64,000 bases of DNA. Origin: Patiria pectinifera (taxonomy: Eukaryota > Echinodermata > Asteroidea > Valvatida > Asterinidae). The stretch lies in the NCBI GenBank assembly GCA_029964075.1, contig CM057142.1:38070392-38134391 (forward strand), in the 5' to 3' direction. A program made the translations under genes and the position numbers. The notes under the pieces are model-generated. The model had not been told where the DNA came from. It did no database searches and worked only from the letters and a program-made list of their open reading frames with translations. This document shows positions 1 through 29,420 of the stretch, piece after piece (positions within the stretch are counted from its first letter, which is position 1; each line of letters starts with the position of its first letter).

Positions 1-124
1 TTCCCTTTTTTTGACTGAAACTGATCAATGAAAAACAATTTTGTTCCGTTTTTTTCGAGGTTTTGTTTTCTTACATTGTTGTTTCATACATTTAGTCATT
101 ATACAAGATAGCCACTACACTAAC

Positions 125-17604
<17,480 letters not shown>

Positions 17605-17639
17605 TATATGTACAAATGTATATCAAATACAGAGTGTTA

Positions 17640-19110
17640 GATATCATGTACACGTTGATGTTAACCACAGCTAGCGTATACCACCATCCTTCTGACATGC
17701 TTCAGTGAGCCCACAGAGACAACTTCAGCATCCTGTCAGATTCTCCCGCTTTAACGATCCATCGATCTTTTTTAGCATCCTGTTCCAGACTCTCCAGGCT
17801 CCACTCTATTTTCTCGTCCACACAACTGACGGCAACGCGAGACCAGCGAACGATGGCCTTGAAAAGGGCTTCAGAAAATTCGCAATTTTCATGGCAAACC
17901 ACAACCGATCCAAACAAACAAAGTTGTTTGAGGTAGTTAAAGACCTACTTCGTACATCTATCAAGGTATTTTTTCTCAAAAAAAAAAGGATTTCGATGCA
18001 TTTTGACGATATTATTTCACGGACAAATCGACTAAAAATTAGGTCATGAATTTTCCAGTTTTTTTCGAGAACGACGAAAGTCTCCCAAATGTTGAGGTGA
18101 TCAAACGAAAGAGTGAACCTTCATCTGCAAAAAATCTCGTGAACGTGATGTCATTAATATTTTAAGTATTCCATCTAAACCTAATGTTTCCAACAACTTC
18201 CATTTTTCACAACGCGAAAAGATCGTCGCCATTGTACAGCATAGAGCGAGGAACCTAACACGGTGTGACCTTGTGACCCATACGCCCACTGATCGGTCGA
18301 GCTCGCGCTCGAGTATGGCCTGCTTAATGTCTATAAGTCCTTCACTGCATGCGGGATTACGTCAGTCTGTTGTGTACATGTATTAATTCGCTCGCCCAGC
18401 CAGTTTTCATAGGTTGCTTTGTATGGATCGATACCTTTCAGCTATCCAGACTATAATTTATAGCCTTTCAGCTATCCAGACAAAAGCCTTTCAGCTATCC
18501 AGAATATAGCCTTTTTGAGAAGTGGCGGACATAATAAGATGGCGTAAATTAGTTTGTTTGGGTAAAAGCGCCCTTTTATTGTGTCTGCCATAACACCTCG
18601 AATAGGCTAAAAAAAAGTCTGAGTTAGATAAGCCAATGCACAGAATTCCCGGATGTCCGCGCACACAATTCAGCGGCGACGATTTTTCTAAAAATTAATG
18701 TGGCCTGACGTTGCGAACTTAGCAAGTTCTTCTTCAGAGGCTAAAACAGAAATGACAGAGGTACAAACATTAACATGGGGGTGCACACAAACATGCAGGG
18801 CTGAAAGAAGAAACACAAAAGGAGGATTAGGTGGGAAAGGTGTGGAAAGATGCAGGGGGGGGGGAAGGTGGATGAGAGAACAAAGGAACAAAGGGAGATG
18901 GCAAACCACAAGGGGTCTAGTGTAAACAGGGGAGGGGTCAGAAAGGGGAAGGATCAAAGGTCACAGGGAGTGGGAACGGACAAAAGAGTGTGAGAGTGAT
19001 GATGATGGGGGAACAGTATGGGGGTGGAAAGGGATGAAAGATGGGGGAAGATGGGTAAACACAAACAAGGAAGACCAGGTGGATTATCTGTAACAGAAGA
19101 CAATGGAGGA
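17640..19110. other. Spacer upstream of copy A
   Basis: No gene is seen. 18425-18510 has three copies of a 'gcctttcagctatccaga' motif. 18530-18680 is an inverted, diverged match to 23780-23890 (shared CCCGGATGTCCGCGC and TTTGGGTAAAA words). From about 18690 the sequence is probably the 3' untranslated end of the Penelope-like element. Confidence 0.5.
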
Positions 19111-19119
19111 AGAAAAGGA

Positions 19120-21490
19120 TTAATCATTCCCTAGTTGGATGTTGAGACCATGTGGTTGAATAGTTCGAAGACGATTCATCCACACTTTCTCTCTGCTGAG
19201 GCGAACTGAGTCCTTGCGATGGCCAAGAGATTCAATGCCCTGCAAAATCATATCAGAAATAGAGTGGTTAGGCAGGTTGAAGTGATGACCAACAGGGGTG
19301 TCTAGTTTCTTGGTGTTGACCGTTGAACGGTGGGCATAGAAACGCTTCTTGAGCGTATTCTTAGTCTCACCTACATACTGCACTCCACAGACCCTGCAAG
19401 AAATGAGATATATGACATTAGAGGTGTTACAAGTGATGTTACCAATGGTTCTGTGGGTAGTGACAGAAGAGTGGCCAGAAAAGGAGTCAGACTCCTGGAT
19501 ATGAATCTGGCAGACAACACATCTGGAACTGCACTTGAAAGTACCATGCTGGGTGGGAGGATGCATCTAAGGATGGGACTTCAGCTCGAACAATCAGGTC
19601 CCGTAGATTTCGAGGACGCCTGTAAGCCAATGTGGGGCCGTTGGGGATGGCGCGGGCAAGGCGATCTGAAGTATGGAGGATATGATGATTGTCATTAGTG
19701 ATTTTGCGAAGGGGAGGGAGATTGGGGTGAAACGTGGTAACCAAGGGAATCATGGGTTTGGCCATGGCATCAGGGGCCTTTCCCGTGAGAACTAGATTTC
19801 TGGGGATAGCTTTAGCTCTGGCAATGGCACGATGAACTTGGCGAGAGCTGTGACCCCTGGCCACCAAGTTGTTCCTCAGTATCTGTGTATGGCGGGAGAA
19901 ATCTGAATCATTAGAACAAATTCTTCTGAGTCTGAGTGCCTGGCTGAACGCTATGCCAGTTTTGCAGTGCCTGGGGTGACAGCTGGAGGAGTGGAGGTAC
20001 TGGTGGGTGTCTGTGGGTTTGGAATACAGGTCAGTGGTTGGTGAGTTGCCTTGCTTGCGGACGGTGACATCCAGAAAGTGGGTTTGGTGAGCCGAGAACT
20101 CCGACGTGAATTTGATGGTTCTGTGGAAGGAATTGATGTGGTTAGTGAAGGTCAAGAGACTGTCCTCATCACTGGTCCAGATGAAAAAAACATCATCAAT
20201 ATATCTCCACCAGATCCAAGGGCGACATGGGGCCGAGGCAAGCATGCGTTCTTCGAGGTCACCCATGAAGAGGCAAGCCATGGAAGGGGCCATGCGAGTG
20301 CCCATTGCGGTGCCGTGTACCTGTAGATAGTGTTCACCAAGGAAGGAAAAATTGTTCTTCGTTAGTATAAGTCTCATGAGGGTGCCAACATCACTGATGG
20401 GAGGAGTCGTGTGTCCTGCCTTGGCCAGAGCCAAGGAGCAAGCACGAACACCCTCCTCATGTGGGATGTTGGTGTACAGAGATGAGACGTCGAAAGTCCC
20501 AATGATGGCTGTGCTGGGAATCTGGTCCTTGATTCCTTCAAGCTTGCGTAGGAAGTCTGGGGTGTCGTGAATGTATGACGAAATCTGTGGGACAAGGGGT
20601 TTGAGAAAACTGTCAATGAACAGGGAGATGCGTTCCGTGGGTGAGCCATTACCGGAGATGATGGGTCTACCGGGGTTGCCAGCCTTGTGAATCTTGGGTA
20701 GAAGGTAAAATCTGGCAGTCCTACAATCACAGGGAGAAAGGAATTTGTGAGCTTTCTTGGACAACTGGTCACGTGATCGCATATCGTCAAGTACCTGTTG
20801 TATATCTCGACAGAAAGTGCCTGTGGGGTCAGAGTCAAGGCGGGTATAGTTAGTGCGATTATCCAACTGGCGGTGGGCCTCATCAATGTACTGCTGACGG
20901 TCCATGATGACCACAGCTGAACCTTTATCTGCTGGCTTGATGATGATGTCGGTGCGAGAGCGCAAGGAGTTGAGAGCCAGGCGCTCCTCTCTGGGGAGAT
21001 TATCATGAGTCCTGTGGGGGAAGTTGTCCGGGTTAGTGACTTGGGAATTGATAACTTGAACGTATGTCTCTATGGCTGGCACACGATTCTTGGGGGGTAC
21101 CCATGAACTCTTGACTCGAAAAGGCTCAGGTTCACACGGTTCACTGTCCAGGAAAAACTCACGCAGACGGATTCTACGGTAGTATTCCGTGAGGTCTTGG
21201 CTGAGCTGAACCTGGTTCACAGAACGGGGAACGGGACAAAAATTGAGACCCTTGGAGAGAAGTTTGTGCTCTGCGTCAGATATTGATGAGGAAGAAAGAT
21301 TAACTACAGTGTTGACAGGGGGTTCTGGCGTTGGCGTGGTAGATGGGGACCTAGGACGTCTGAAACGTCTGTGTCGATTTTTCGTCAACATTATTTTGGA
21401 GTGGGGGACTATGTTCGCATGTTCAGTGAGTGTAACTTGGCACATACTTCGCAGTGCATGTAAATAATATTGTTGAAGGTTGTTTGGCAA
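19120..21490 (-). pseudogene. Penelope-like retroelement: reverse transcriptase plus GIY-YIG endonuclease, one frameshift
   Basis: A 667-residue reading frame (21490 to 19487) has Penelope-like reverse transcriptase motifs in order: IIKPADKGSAVVIMD near residue 183, LPKIHK at 264, FDVSSLYTNIP at 333, GTAMGTRMAPSMACLFMG at 393 and the catalytic YIDD at 430. A second, overlapping frame (19566 to 19120) carries a CxxxCxxC knuckle and a GIY-YIG endonuclease (VIYLISC...QYVGET...RFYAH, and a downstream REKVWMNRL). In intact elements RT and endonuclease form one protein, so the -1 shift near 19545-19566 is a frameshift mutation or sequence error. It would copy RNA into DNA at ends made by its endonuclease. 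The subfamily is not certain. Confidence 0.9.
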
Positions 21491-21494
21491 GCAC

Positions 21495-22820
21495 TATCTT
21501 ATCGTTGTTTTATTATAGTCGGGAATATGATTGTGAAAACTTGGGCCGCTTTGGTTAATAAAATCTTTACGCGCTTGGTTGGATAGGTTAAATTGAGCGC
21601 CGGGTGGAAGGGTAGTGCCCCCCCCCCCAAAAAAAAATGGCCGCCTTCGTTACAGCTCCCAAAATAACTTGATCTACAGTGTGTCCAAATAAATATTGAC
21701 AATGGAGAAACGGCTCAATTTAAAAAAGAAAAGAAAAAAAATGGAGCCGTAGATTTTAGTTTTCTTATTATATATTAGTGAAATTTCCACGAAAATCCGT
21801 TGATGCTTATTTGAGTTATGGAAGTCTTTGTAAATTTTGCTCCGTTCCGATGGAAAAAAACTTTACATTGTATAAATTTAATTGACAAAGCCACTTTATC
21901 CGTCATAAAGTCGAATCAAGGCGATTTTGCTTAAATTATTTGTTCCTGGGATCAGTTTTAAAAATTCAGGCACTCCGATTCATTTTCAGACACGCACATG
22001 TTGTGTCATTCATGTGGTACGGGTACATTCGTCATTTATTCCACCTGATTGACTCATGGGATTAAAGATGTGTAACATTTGCTATTTCGAGTTTCACCTC
22101 GAAGTTATAAAACAAAACTCACTGGCTATTTCCGAAGCAATATTGAAGATGGTCACTTTGAATGAGATATCGAACGAAAACTTTCCACCGATGAATATTT
22201 AATATTTCCATTGTTATTTATGCATTTCTTTAAAATAAAAAATTATAAAATTATTTCTTCTCAAGAAACATTTGAATTGTTGGCAGCTAGACAATAATTC
22301 GGCTCTCCCTGGGAGGGTTCATTTATGCGCAAAATGAAAGCATTTTTGTAGACGGATGCAGGTGCCCAAAATCAGAAGAAGGAATTTTTTCGTTAAAACA
22401 CAACAAATTGAAAATTCGTTAGGAGCAACAAAAATCTATTTGTTTAAGGGAAAGCGGTTTGCAAGTTTGCCCTTCGATTTATAAAAATAAGAGAATAAGA
22501 GAAGTATGTCATTCGAACAATTCAGCCTTAAATGTAGTCTACACAGTGATGTTCATCTAGTTTTTTTCACTTCTAGTAAACTCTCTAAATTCCTAAATCA
22601 GAGTGAAAATGCACTCATTTACATTGTTTTTACATCTTACTGCTTTTATTCTAGCGCTATTGATGATCAACTTTTCATGCTGTCTCTTTTTGTACCTCTT
22701 TGCCTACGTTACGGTTCTTATGATTTTGGGCATTACTGTCTCGTGACTGAATAATATTTCATAATGAACACAACCGGGAAACTGACAAGGTGAATTATAA
22801 CAATCGAAAAGTTGAACAAA
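21495..22820. other. AT-rich spacer between the retroelement and the SINE
   Basis: No gene recognised. 22288-22430 is similar to the intron-1 sequence of copy A near 16280-16400 (shared ACAATAATTCGGCT and GTTAAAACA words), suggesting an old dispersed repeat or a relic of the gene block. G/C homopolymer runs lie near 21625. Confidence 0.45.
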
Positions 22821-22825
22821 GATAT

Positions 22826-22902
22826 TGACTGAAGCGGGGCTTGAACCGGCGACCTCGGGACAACCGTTTTGGTGTTCTTACCAACTGAGCTATCCAGCCC
22901 TA
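22826..22902 (-). mobile_element. tRNA-derived SINE head
   Basis: On the minus strand, A box TAGCTCAGTTGGTAAG and B box GGTTCAAGCCC at tRNA spacing. The acceptor-stem halves do not pair, so a tRNA-derived SINE or tRNA pseudogene is preferred over a working tRNA. Confidence 0.65.
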
Positions 22903-23385
22903 TGTTGGCAGTTGCCCAATTATCATCTTTGTTCAAGTGGCGCTAATCAGAGGCACCGGAACGGTTATCCAGAGGGCGGTATTTTTATTTCCAGCACACA
23001 TCGTCAAAGGATCATGATTATTCAGCTAATTCGATGTTTATTCATAAGAGAATAACACTGACGATTCAACATTGCTATCACTCGGTCATGCATGTACATA
23101 AAAGCATTTCCAAGAACGGCTTTCGTCGAACTGCCACAGTAACCTATATAGTTGGTAGTGGAGTGAACTATGGATCGCAAGATCAGTTGTTCATGCCCAT
23201 TTTCATCAAATATTTTTTGTTGGTTGGGCCATGAGATAGGTTTAATTGAAGAGAAAACACTACGAGAACCCGAGTGTCTTCCATCCACACAGCGTGATAA
23301 ATATTCGTGTGAGGGTGTGTGATGTAATTGGTTAAAACATATGAAGCCCGAGAAGGGACAGGGCGGAATTTTTTGGGGGAGTTTG

Positions 23386-23550
23386 CTAATTCGTTCGCAC
23401 GAATTACTAATTCGTTCGCACGAATTACTAATTCGTTCGCACGAATTAGTAATTCGTGGGAACGAATTAGTAATTTGTGGGAACGAATTAGTAATTCGTG
23501 GGAACGAATTAGTAATTCGTGGGAACGAATTAGTAATTCGTTCGCACGAT
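23386..23550. repeat. 22-bp palindromic minisatellite
   Basis: About seven to eight units of a 22-bp repeat built on AATTCG...CGAATT (AATTCGTTCGCACGAATTA type, changing to AATTCGTGGGAACGAATTA). Each unit is itself an inverted repeat. Both strands stay open in several frames purely because of the repeat. Confidence 0.85.
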
Positions 23551-23744
23551 CTTTATTTTCATGGCCTGAAGACCTATGACATAAACTTTGGTCATAGGAA
23601 AGTGGTGTTTTCAAGAACAATTGTTATAAATAGTGTATGTGACCCGGGACTGACCCCGCCCCCGCCCCCGTTGCGCCACCACTGAGTACTGAACGGACGT
23701 GTACGCACTATACGTGCGTTTCATAGAAATCCCAGCTGCATGCA

Positions 23745-24445
23745 CAGACCAAGCGAAACCCAGACTTGGGCCAAGTAAGTCTAGGGTGTGCGCGGACATC
23801 CGGGAATTATAAACATTGGCTTATCCAGCACCTAAACTTATTTGCGTATTTGAGATAATTATGACAGACACACGAGGGCGCTGTTTGATTTGGGTAAAAT
23901 CTTTTGTATTTACCCAAACCAAACAGCGAACTCCTATTGAGTCCGCCGTATCTCAAATAATATCTTTAGTCCGGAGTGGTACTGAATGTAGCCTTTAGTC
24001 AAGTCCCACGCACCTATACCCGGACCATCCCGACATGTAACGCATCCCGGATGGTGTCACGTAAAAAGACTAGCACGAGCTAGTCTTTTTACGTGTCAAT
24101 ATCTGGGGTGCGTCACGTGTCCGGGTAAGCGCGTGGGACTTGACTAAAGGCTATATACTGAATGGTGTTGTTATCCATGATAGCAACCGATGTAAACTGG
24201 CTAGATGTACCAATGAATGCCCAATGTAGATGCTTTCATCGAATGACAATCCAATCTATACGTAAAACATTGCATTTCTATATTCAGAATCACAGTAGTC
24301 AACCCGACCATGACCCGATTCGACAAACAAGCAGTTCCACGCCACAGCGCGCATACTACGTGTGCAAGGTCTGTACAGATCTGAACAATGAAGATGAGTG
24401 CAGATTATTGGAAGCCGTATTATAACACGCATGAAAGACCATTCT
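23745..24445. repeat. Dispersed repeat block abutting the 5' end of copy B
   Basis: Matches 43325-44560 upstream of copy C piece by piece (for example GCGCGGACATCCGGGAA, ACACGAGGGCGCTGTTTGATT and TGGAAGCCGTATTATAACAC). It contains a hairpin of TTTGGGTAAA / TTTACCCAAA arms at 23881-23930. It ends where similarity to intron 1 of copies A and C begins (about 24445), so it marks the breakpoint that removed exon 1 from copy B. Confidence 0.65.
23989..24155. mobile_element. 167-bp foldback MITE with 9-bp target duplication (Mutator-like)
   Basis: Near-palindromic, with ends TAGCCTTTAGTCAAGTCC and GGACTTGACTAAAGGCTA and a central GTAAAAAGACTAG hairpin. It is flanked by TACTGAATG on both sides (23980-23988 and 24156-24164). 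The related block at 44297 has a single TACTGAATG and no insert, a clean empty site. A 9-bp duplication suggests a MULE-type element. Confidence 0.8.
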
Positions 24446-24576
24446 TCCCGCGCGCAGGGTCGACTGGTTCCCCCTTATGCATGAACCAGTCTACTCGAAA
24501 GGTAGGCATGTTTGTTTGCAAGGGCAAATTAAGATGACTCCACCTTGATCATGTTATTTTTTTCCTTCTTACAAAG

Positions 24577-24905
24577 GAATAGTCTTCTAGGTAAGATTCT
24601 CCGAATTGACGTGGACAGCCCGACAGGCGGCCGAAACTACGGCATTCCACCAGATAACCCATTTGTGGGGGTCGTGAACACCCGCCCAGAAATCTACGCC
24701 TATGGAGTACGTAACTCATGGAGAGGTTCGGTGGACCAGGGCGACAGACTGACCGGGTACGGTACGGGTCGCATGTTCTTCGGAGACGTCGGCCAGAGTT
24801 CGTATGAGGAGGTCAATATCATCGTCAAAGGAGGCAACTATGGCTGGCGGGCTAAAGAGGGATTCTCCTGTTTCAAAAGCGGACAGTGTAACGATCAGTG
24901 GCTAG
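24577..24905 (+). pseudogene. Copy B exon 2 (GSDH core)
   Basis: 329 bp with intact splice sites and reading frame, nearly identical to copy A. It differs in [12 protein letters not shown] versus [12 protein letters not shown]. Confidence 0.88.
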
Positions 24906-25210
24906 GTAATTTAAGTGTCCAAACCCCTCTGAAGCAGATAACGCAAATCTTTCTACGATTTTTGTTTTACAATTGGAACTTAGGTGATCCAGAGGACAGC
25001 TTTCTGTTTTTTACCCTTCCAAACAGAACACAGAGCAAAATACATATACTTCCGAAACGCAAATAATTATAACCGTTGCTTGGCTTGTTAATTGTCGCGT
25101 CAGTTACATAACACTATGGCTCAATTGTTTTTGTTTTGTTTGTTGGTGTTTTTTTCTTTTTCTTTTACCATGACTCCAGTTATGTAGTAAAATATAATGA
25201 TCCACATTAA

Positions 25211-25369
<159 letters not shown>

Positions 25370-25736
25370 TAAGAGCCACCACTGTTTTCAACCCTGTCTT
25401 TTCGCGTCACGAGTTACTTGTATTCACGGTTTCCAGAAAGCTATCTACAAAAGAAACACCGGTAATAATCACTATACCACGGTGTATAGCTTTGGCGTCA
25501 ATTTAAGAGCTAAACTTTACAAAGACATCTCATGATTAACACACAAAATAGATTACATTGTGTACTTCAATCGCGTGGTTACTGCACGCATGCGTGTTTT
25601 GGTATTAAAGTGACTTTACTTGGCTACAGAACAGAAGGAAAAAATACGCATGGGTCCTTGGTAGTCGCCTTGACCTATCAATGAGTCTTACCTTCTTAGA
25701 TTATTAATTGAGTATGATCTCTGACTCTGTTTGTAG

Positions 25737-25879
25737 CCGACTGTTCCAACTCATCGAAAACACAACAACGAACACCTGGAAGAGGCAAGATATCTGCTTG
25801 GGCGACTCATCGGTTTGCAAAGGAAATCTTGTCAATACCTTCCCAAGTTACATCATGTCATTTGCAGAGGACGAAAGAG
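25737..25879 (+). pseudogene. Copy B exon 4 (GSDH C-terminal blades)
   Basis: 143 bp, intact frame (RLFQLIENT...ICLGDSSVCKG); acceptor TTTGTAG and donor AGAG|GTAAAG. Confidence 0.86.
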
Positions 25880-26065
25880 GTAAAGTACATGATGCCCATT
25901 GTAATTCAGAGTTTCAAATAGCTCTCACTTTGCAATGTTGGCGGATCGTCATGAGACCGGTTAGGGCGTGGTTGGCCTTACCTACGACATAGAGGGTCTT
26001 TTGAAACGGTTCATTGAAATAGCCATGACTTGACTTGAGTCTGAAGGATGTGTAATGGACTTTAA

Positions 26066-28554
26066 AGAGGTTGTGGAATGCTCGAAGACATTTCCGTCCT
26101 TTTTACGGGTATATGTAGCCTAGGGTGTGATGAAGTAAAAACGACTATTGTTTCTGTCATGAAATGAATATAAAAGGTACTTTTGAGAGCTGTTTTTTAG
26201 GTCCCGTTTCGACCCGAACGTGCAATTTGTGTAAAAGTCGTCGTTGGGGGCAGCAAACAAAACATAGTAAATCGTGACGTAATAAACAGGACTCCCGATG
26301 CAGCATAGTTCCAGCGAAACTTTTTGCAAATCACTCCGCGCAACGACATGACTTTGTTTACAATTACAATGAGTGACATATTGTATGGGCAGCCACATGC
26401 TCCATAAATTCAACCGTAGTTGGCAACAGCTTTTACCCCCGAAATTCTAATGGGCAAGTTCAGAATTTAATAGGAAGATATCTCCATTGACTTTTTGGTA
26501 CTTTCTATTGATTATTCAGTGTTTTGATAGTTACACATCATTTTATTTATAGATCGGGGATCATTCTTTTGTGTTTGCCCTAACGGCCAACCATAGTAAG
26601 AAATGTCTGCGGTACCAACATCGTTCGATCGTTCACATGCACATCCCATCACCGTGTGACACGCGCTATGTAAAGCTGGCTGGAAATTCACGGGTGTACT
26701 TCTGCCGCTGGCCCGGCCGCTGGGACCGTAGATTTTGACACCGGTAAACGGTGTTGGAATTTCAAAATAATTCATTGTTGATACGTGTACGGGTAGCGAA
26801 CGCACTAGGCCAAGGCAAACCTATATGCCTATAATTGTGTCAGTCGCTGGCTGTAATCACAACATTTTGTTTGCAATAAATTTCCAGCTTTCCCGTCTGG
26901 GTGTCAGCATGGAGGAATAAGAATCCTCCGTAGCCATGCAGTTTGTCCGAAGGGTACCGTGCGAAAACACGAGATCGGATTTCAGCCAAATTAACAGATA
27001 GAGCGCTGATCATGCACTGTACATTTTGTACGGCAAGAGTCTTCTTTTCTCAAGAGATTTGTTGAAATTGGACAAGAAATAATAGAGATATGATTTGTTA
27101 ATGATTTATAGGGAAGACTGTTTTGGACCATGTGTCCATTGCCAATCTTGAAGAACCGTAGACCCGTTCAAATGTGTCCTCGACCCTCCATTATCTGCGC
27201 AGCATACGCGCAAGCGTTGTCACACACAAATAGAAGGTAAATGCGTAGAAAAAGGACCGCGTAGTTTTCCTTACGTTAGTGCTGATTAATGTGACAGGCC
27301 TCCATTTTCCCTAGAACTTCTTTTGATCGAATGACAAATTCCCTGCCACTGGAATTTCTTGAATAAAGTCTTAATTAGGTACTGGAAATAATGATAGTGC
27401 TCGTTAAATTTCGGGACCAGTGAATTTTGTTTTCAACCGGGATCCCGAACATGTCGTAAGTCCAGAGATTTTTGTTTTATGAACGGAGCATGACTATGAT
27501 TTATTAATTGTACTTTTTTTTGTAGCCACGTTTACAGGCCGAGGTGAAGCGGTAGTCCCATGGCGTTGTTTTACGGCTTTTTTTTTTTGGTAAACAATAA
27601 AGTTAACTATTTCGAAATTCAAGTAAATTCGTAACTATCGTTTGAGGATGTTAAAACAAGGGTTAAAATGCACAAGGAAAGAAAAGAGAAGAGGACTATT
27701 TTTTGTGGCGAACGTATACATAAAAAGCACCAGGCAACGCAGGGAAATTGACCGGGGCCCGCGACGCTGCTAACCGTACAACATAAGATCTGGACATGGA
27801 CAACCACATCCACTGCCGTGATGCGTTATGCGTGCCGTACGCGTATAATTCGAAAACAACATGACGATTTGTCGTCTCTTTGGACTGAATATTCACCAGA
27901 ATAACGTTTGAGATTGTCTGTAAATCACCAAGAAAGTTGCGGTAGGACTGTTGATGCTCATCTAAAAATGTTATCATGAACATAATACTTTGAGTCCTTG
28001 GATAAAACGCAGCTCTTTTTTTTCACACGAACGTCGCAGACCTACCACTCATCAGAGCCGCGTTGCCTGGCGTTTTCAGCTGGCCAGTTGCAGTATTCGT
28101 GTTTTCGCTGGTCTCTTTTTCGGGCACTTGGGGCTCAAATTTATACGGAAGGACAGCTCAGAGGTCACTGTGTCCTTGTTCAATATACTCATTCAAAAAT
28201 TAAGCAATGGGAAGGAATATCAATCTCCGCGAGTCTTTTACAAAATGTTGATTTTTCACTGCTCGACTGCGAGTCACACGTGCTGACGGGGCGGGTTGGG
28301 CAGCAGTAAACAGTCGTTGTATAAACGAGTCATGTTTATTACGTCACGCTTTTTCTGATTTTACGAAGAGCCCGACGACTGTTGATTTCAATTATGCGCT
28401 CGCCGACCAACAAATTACTCGATGAATTTCAGTTTTATAAACATATAGACGCCCTTTAGAAAATAATGGGAGTTTGTCATTATGCTATATATGGGTCTAC
28501 TCTACAATATAAAAATATAAAAAACAAAACGATTTTCAGCATTCCACAACCTCT
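26066..28554. mobile_element. 2.49-kb insertion with 17-bp inverted repeats at a TTAA site, intron 4 of copy B
   Basis: The ends AGAGGTTGTGGAATGCT and AGCATTCCACAACCTCT are perfect inverted repeats, flanked by TTAA at 26062-26065 and 28555-28558. Copy A keeps the uninterrupted site (ACAATTAAAGTCC, TTAA at 14397-14400). This fits a TTAA duplication (piggyBac habit) or a TA duplication with one more base pair in the repeat; the sequence cannot separate them. No long transposase-like reading frame is visible, so it is probably non-autonomous. The interior has no recognised gene. Confidence 0.82.
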
Positions 28555-28811
28555 TTAATTGTGATGGACATGCAGGGACCGTATGGGGACTTGTGATGGA
28601 CTTGACCACATTGTACAACACTGGGGATACGCTTGCGCAATCGATTTTCCGTTCAAGCGAGCTAGTATACAAATGGCTTTCCGCATAAAACGAGCTTCCG
28701 GATAATACGAGGACATTAACTGAGTCCGATCGAGACCCTCGTATTAACGAGTGTCGATTGTACGCACTTTTCAGCGGCAAGATGGCGCCTTACATCAATA
28801 CAATGAGTAGG

Positions 28812-29041
28812 CAAGGGCGGATCCGGAGGGGGGGGGGCAACGGGGGCCATACCCCCTCCCCCCCCCAAAAAAAATCAATTTAAGTGACTTTGCAATAAAG
28901 GCAGGCACTGCGTGCACCATCATCTTTTCCTAAAAATAAACAATAAGCGGGCCCCGCGCCCCTCGCCGTAATTTTTGGACCCACTTGTTGGGGGACCAAA
29001 CTTGTTGGGGCCCCCAAAATTGTGTACTGGATCCGCCCTTG
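28812..29041. mobile_element. 230-bp MITE, CAAGGGCGGATCC ends, intron 4 of copy B
   Basis: Terminal inverted repeats CAAGGGCGGATCC / GGATCCGCCCTTG flanked by TGAGTAG and TGAGTGG. Also present, shortened at one end, in copy A (13960-14152) but absent at the matching place in copy C (50166-50190). Confidence 0.75.
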
Positions 29042-29335
29042 TGAGTGGTTGCTGAGAACTCGGGCGTCAATCTAAATAGTGAGGCACAAAAATGGCACCT
29101 TTGTTATCAGCACTGTTACATGATTGATAAGTCAAATAGAAGATTCGAAAGATAACGAAAAGATATTTTCCATTTTCCCCAAAATATCATCGAATTGTTA
29201 AAAATAACCAACATTTGCTGTCAATGACTTTTTTTCTATTAAAAAAATCACCAGTTCTACTTGTCAATTCTAACGGACAGTTTCCTCAAATGCAACTGCT
29301 AAGGGAACTGCTAAATGTCATCATTTCGTTGGCAG

Positions 29336-29420
29336 GCGAGGTATACTTTATGGGAAAAAATGGCCGAGCATCCATAAATAATGATCAAGGACACATTTTG
29401 AAAATAGTGGATCCTGGAAG
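29336..29420 (+). pseudogene. Copy B exon 5 (end of GSDH)
   Basis: 85 bp, intact frame (GEVYFMGKNGRASINNDQ), same length and variant as copy A; acceptor TTGGCAG and donor GGAAG|GTAAGC. Confidence 0.85.

Noticed and set aside
18698-18957. Proline-rich / Arg-Gly-rich frames near 18.7-18.9 kb
   Set aside because: They lie in G-rich untranslated sequence downstream of the Penelope-like endonuclease and show no domain.
22826-22902. Functional tRNA gene
   Set aside because: A and B boxes are good but the acceptor stem does not pair; the same applies at 14938, 37464, 49269 and 63731.
23386-23550. CRISPR-like regular repeats
   Set aside because: Contiguous tandem units without spacers in a eukaryotic genome.
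23328-23685. Repeat-rich open frames on both strands (NSFARIT / LIRSHEL type)
   Set aside because: Produced by the 22-bp palindromic minisatellite whose unit lacks stops; no other coding evidence.
26120-28310. Transposase gene inside the TTAA insertion
   Set aside because: Only short unrelated frames on both strands; none with recognisable catalytic motifs.
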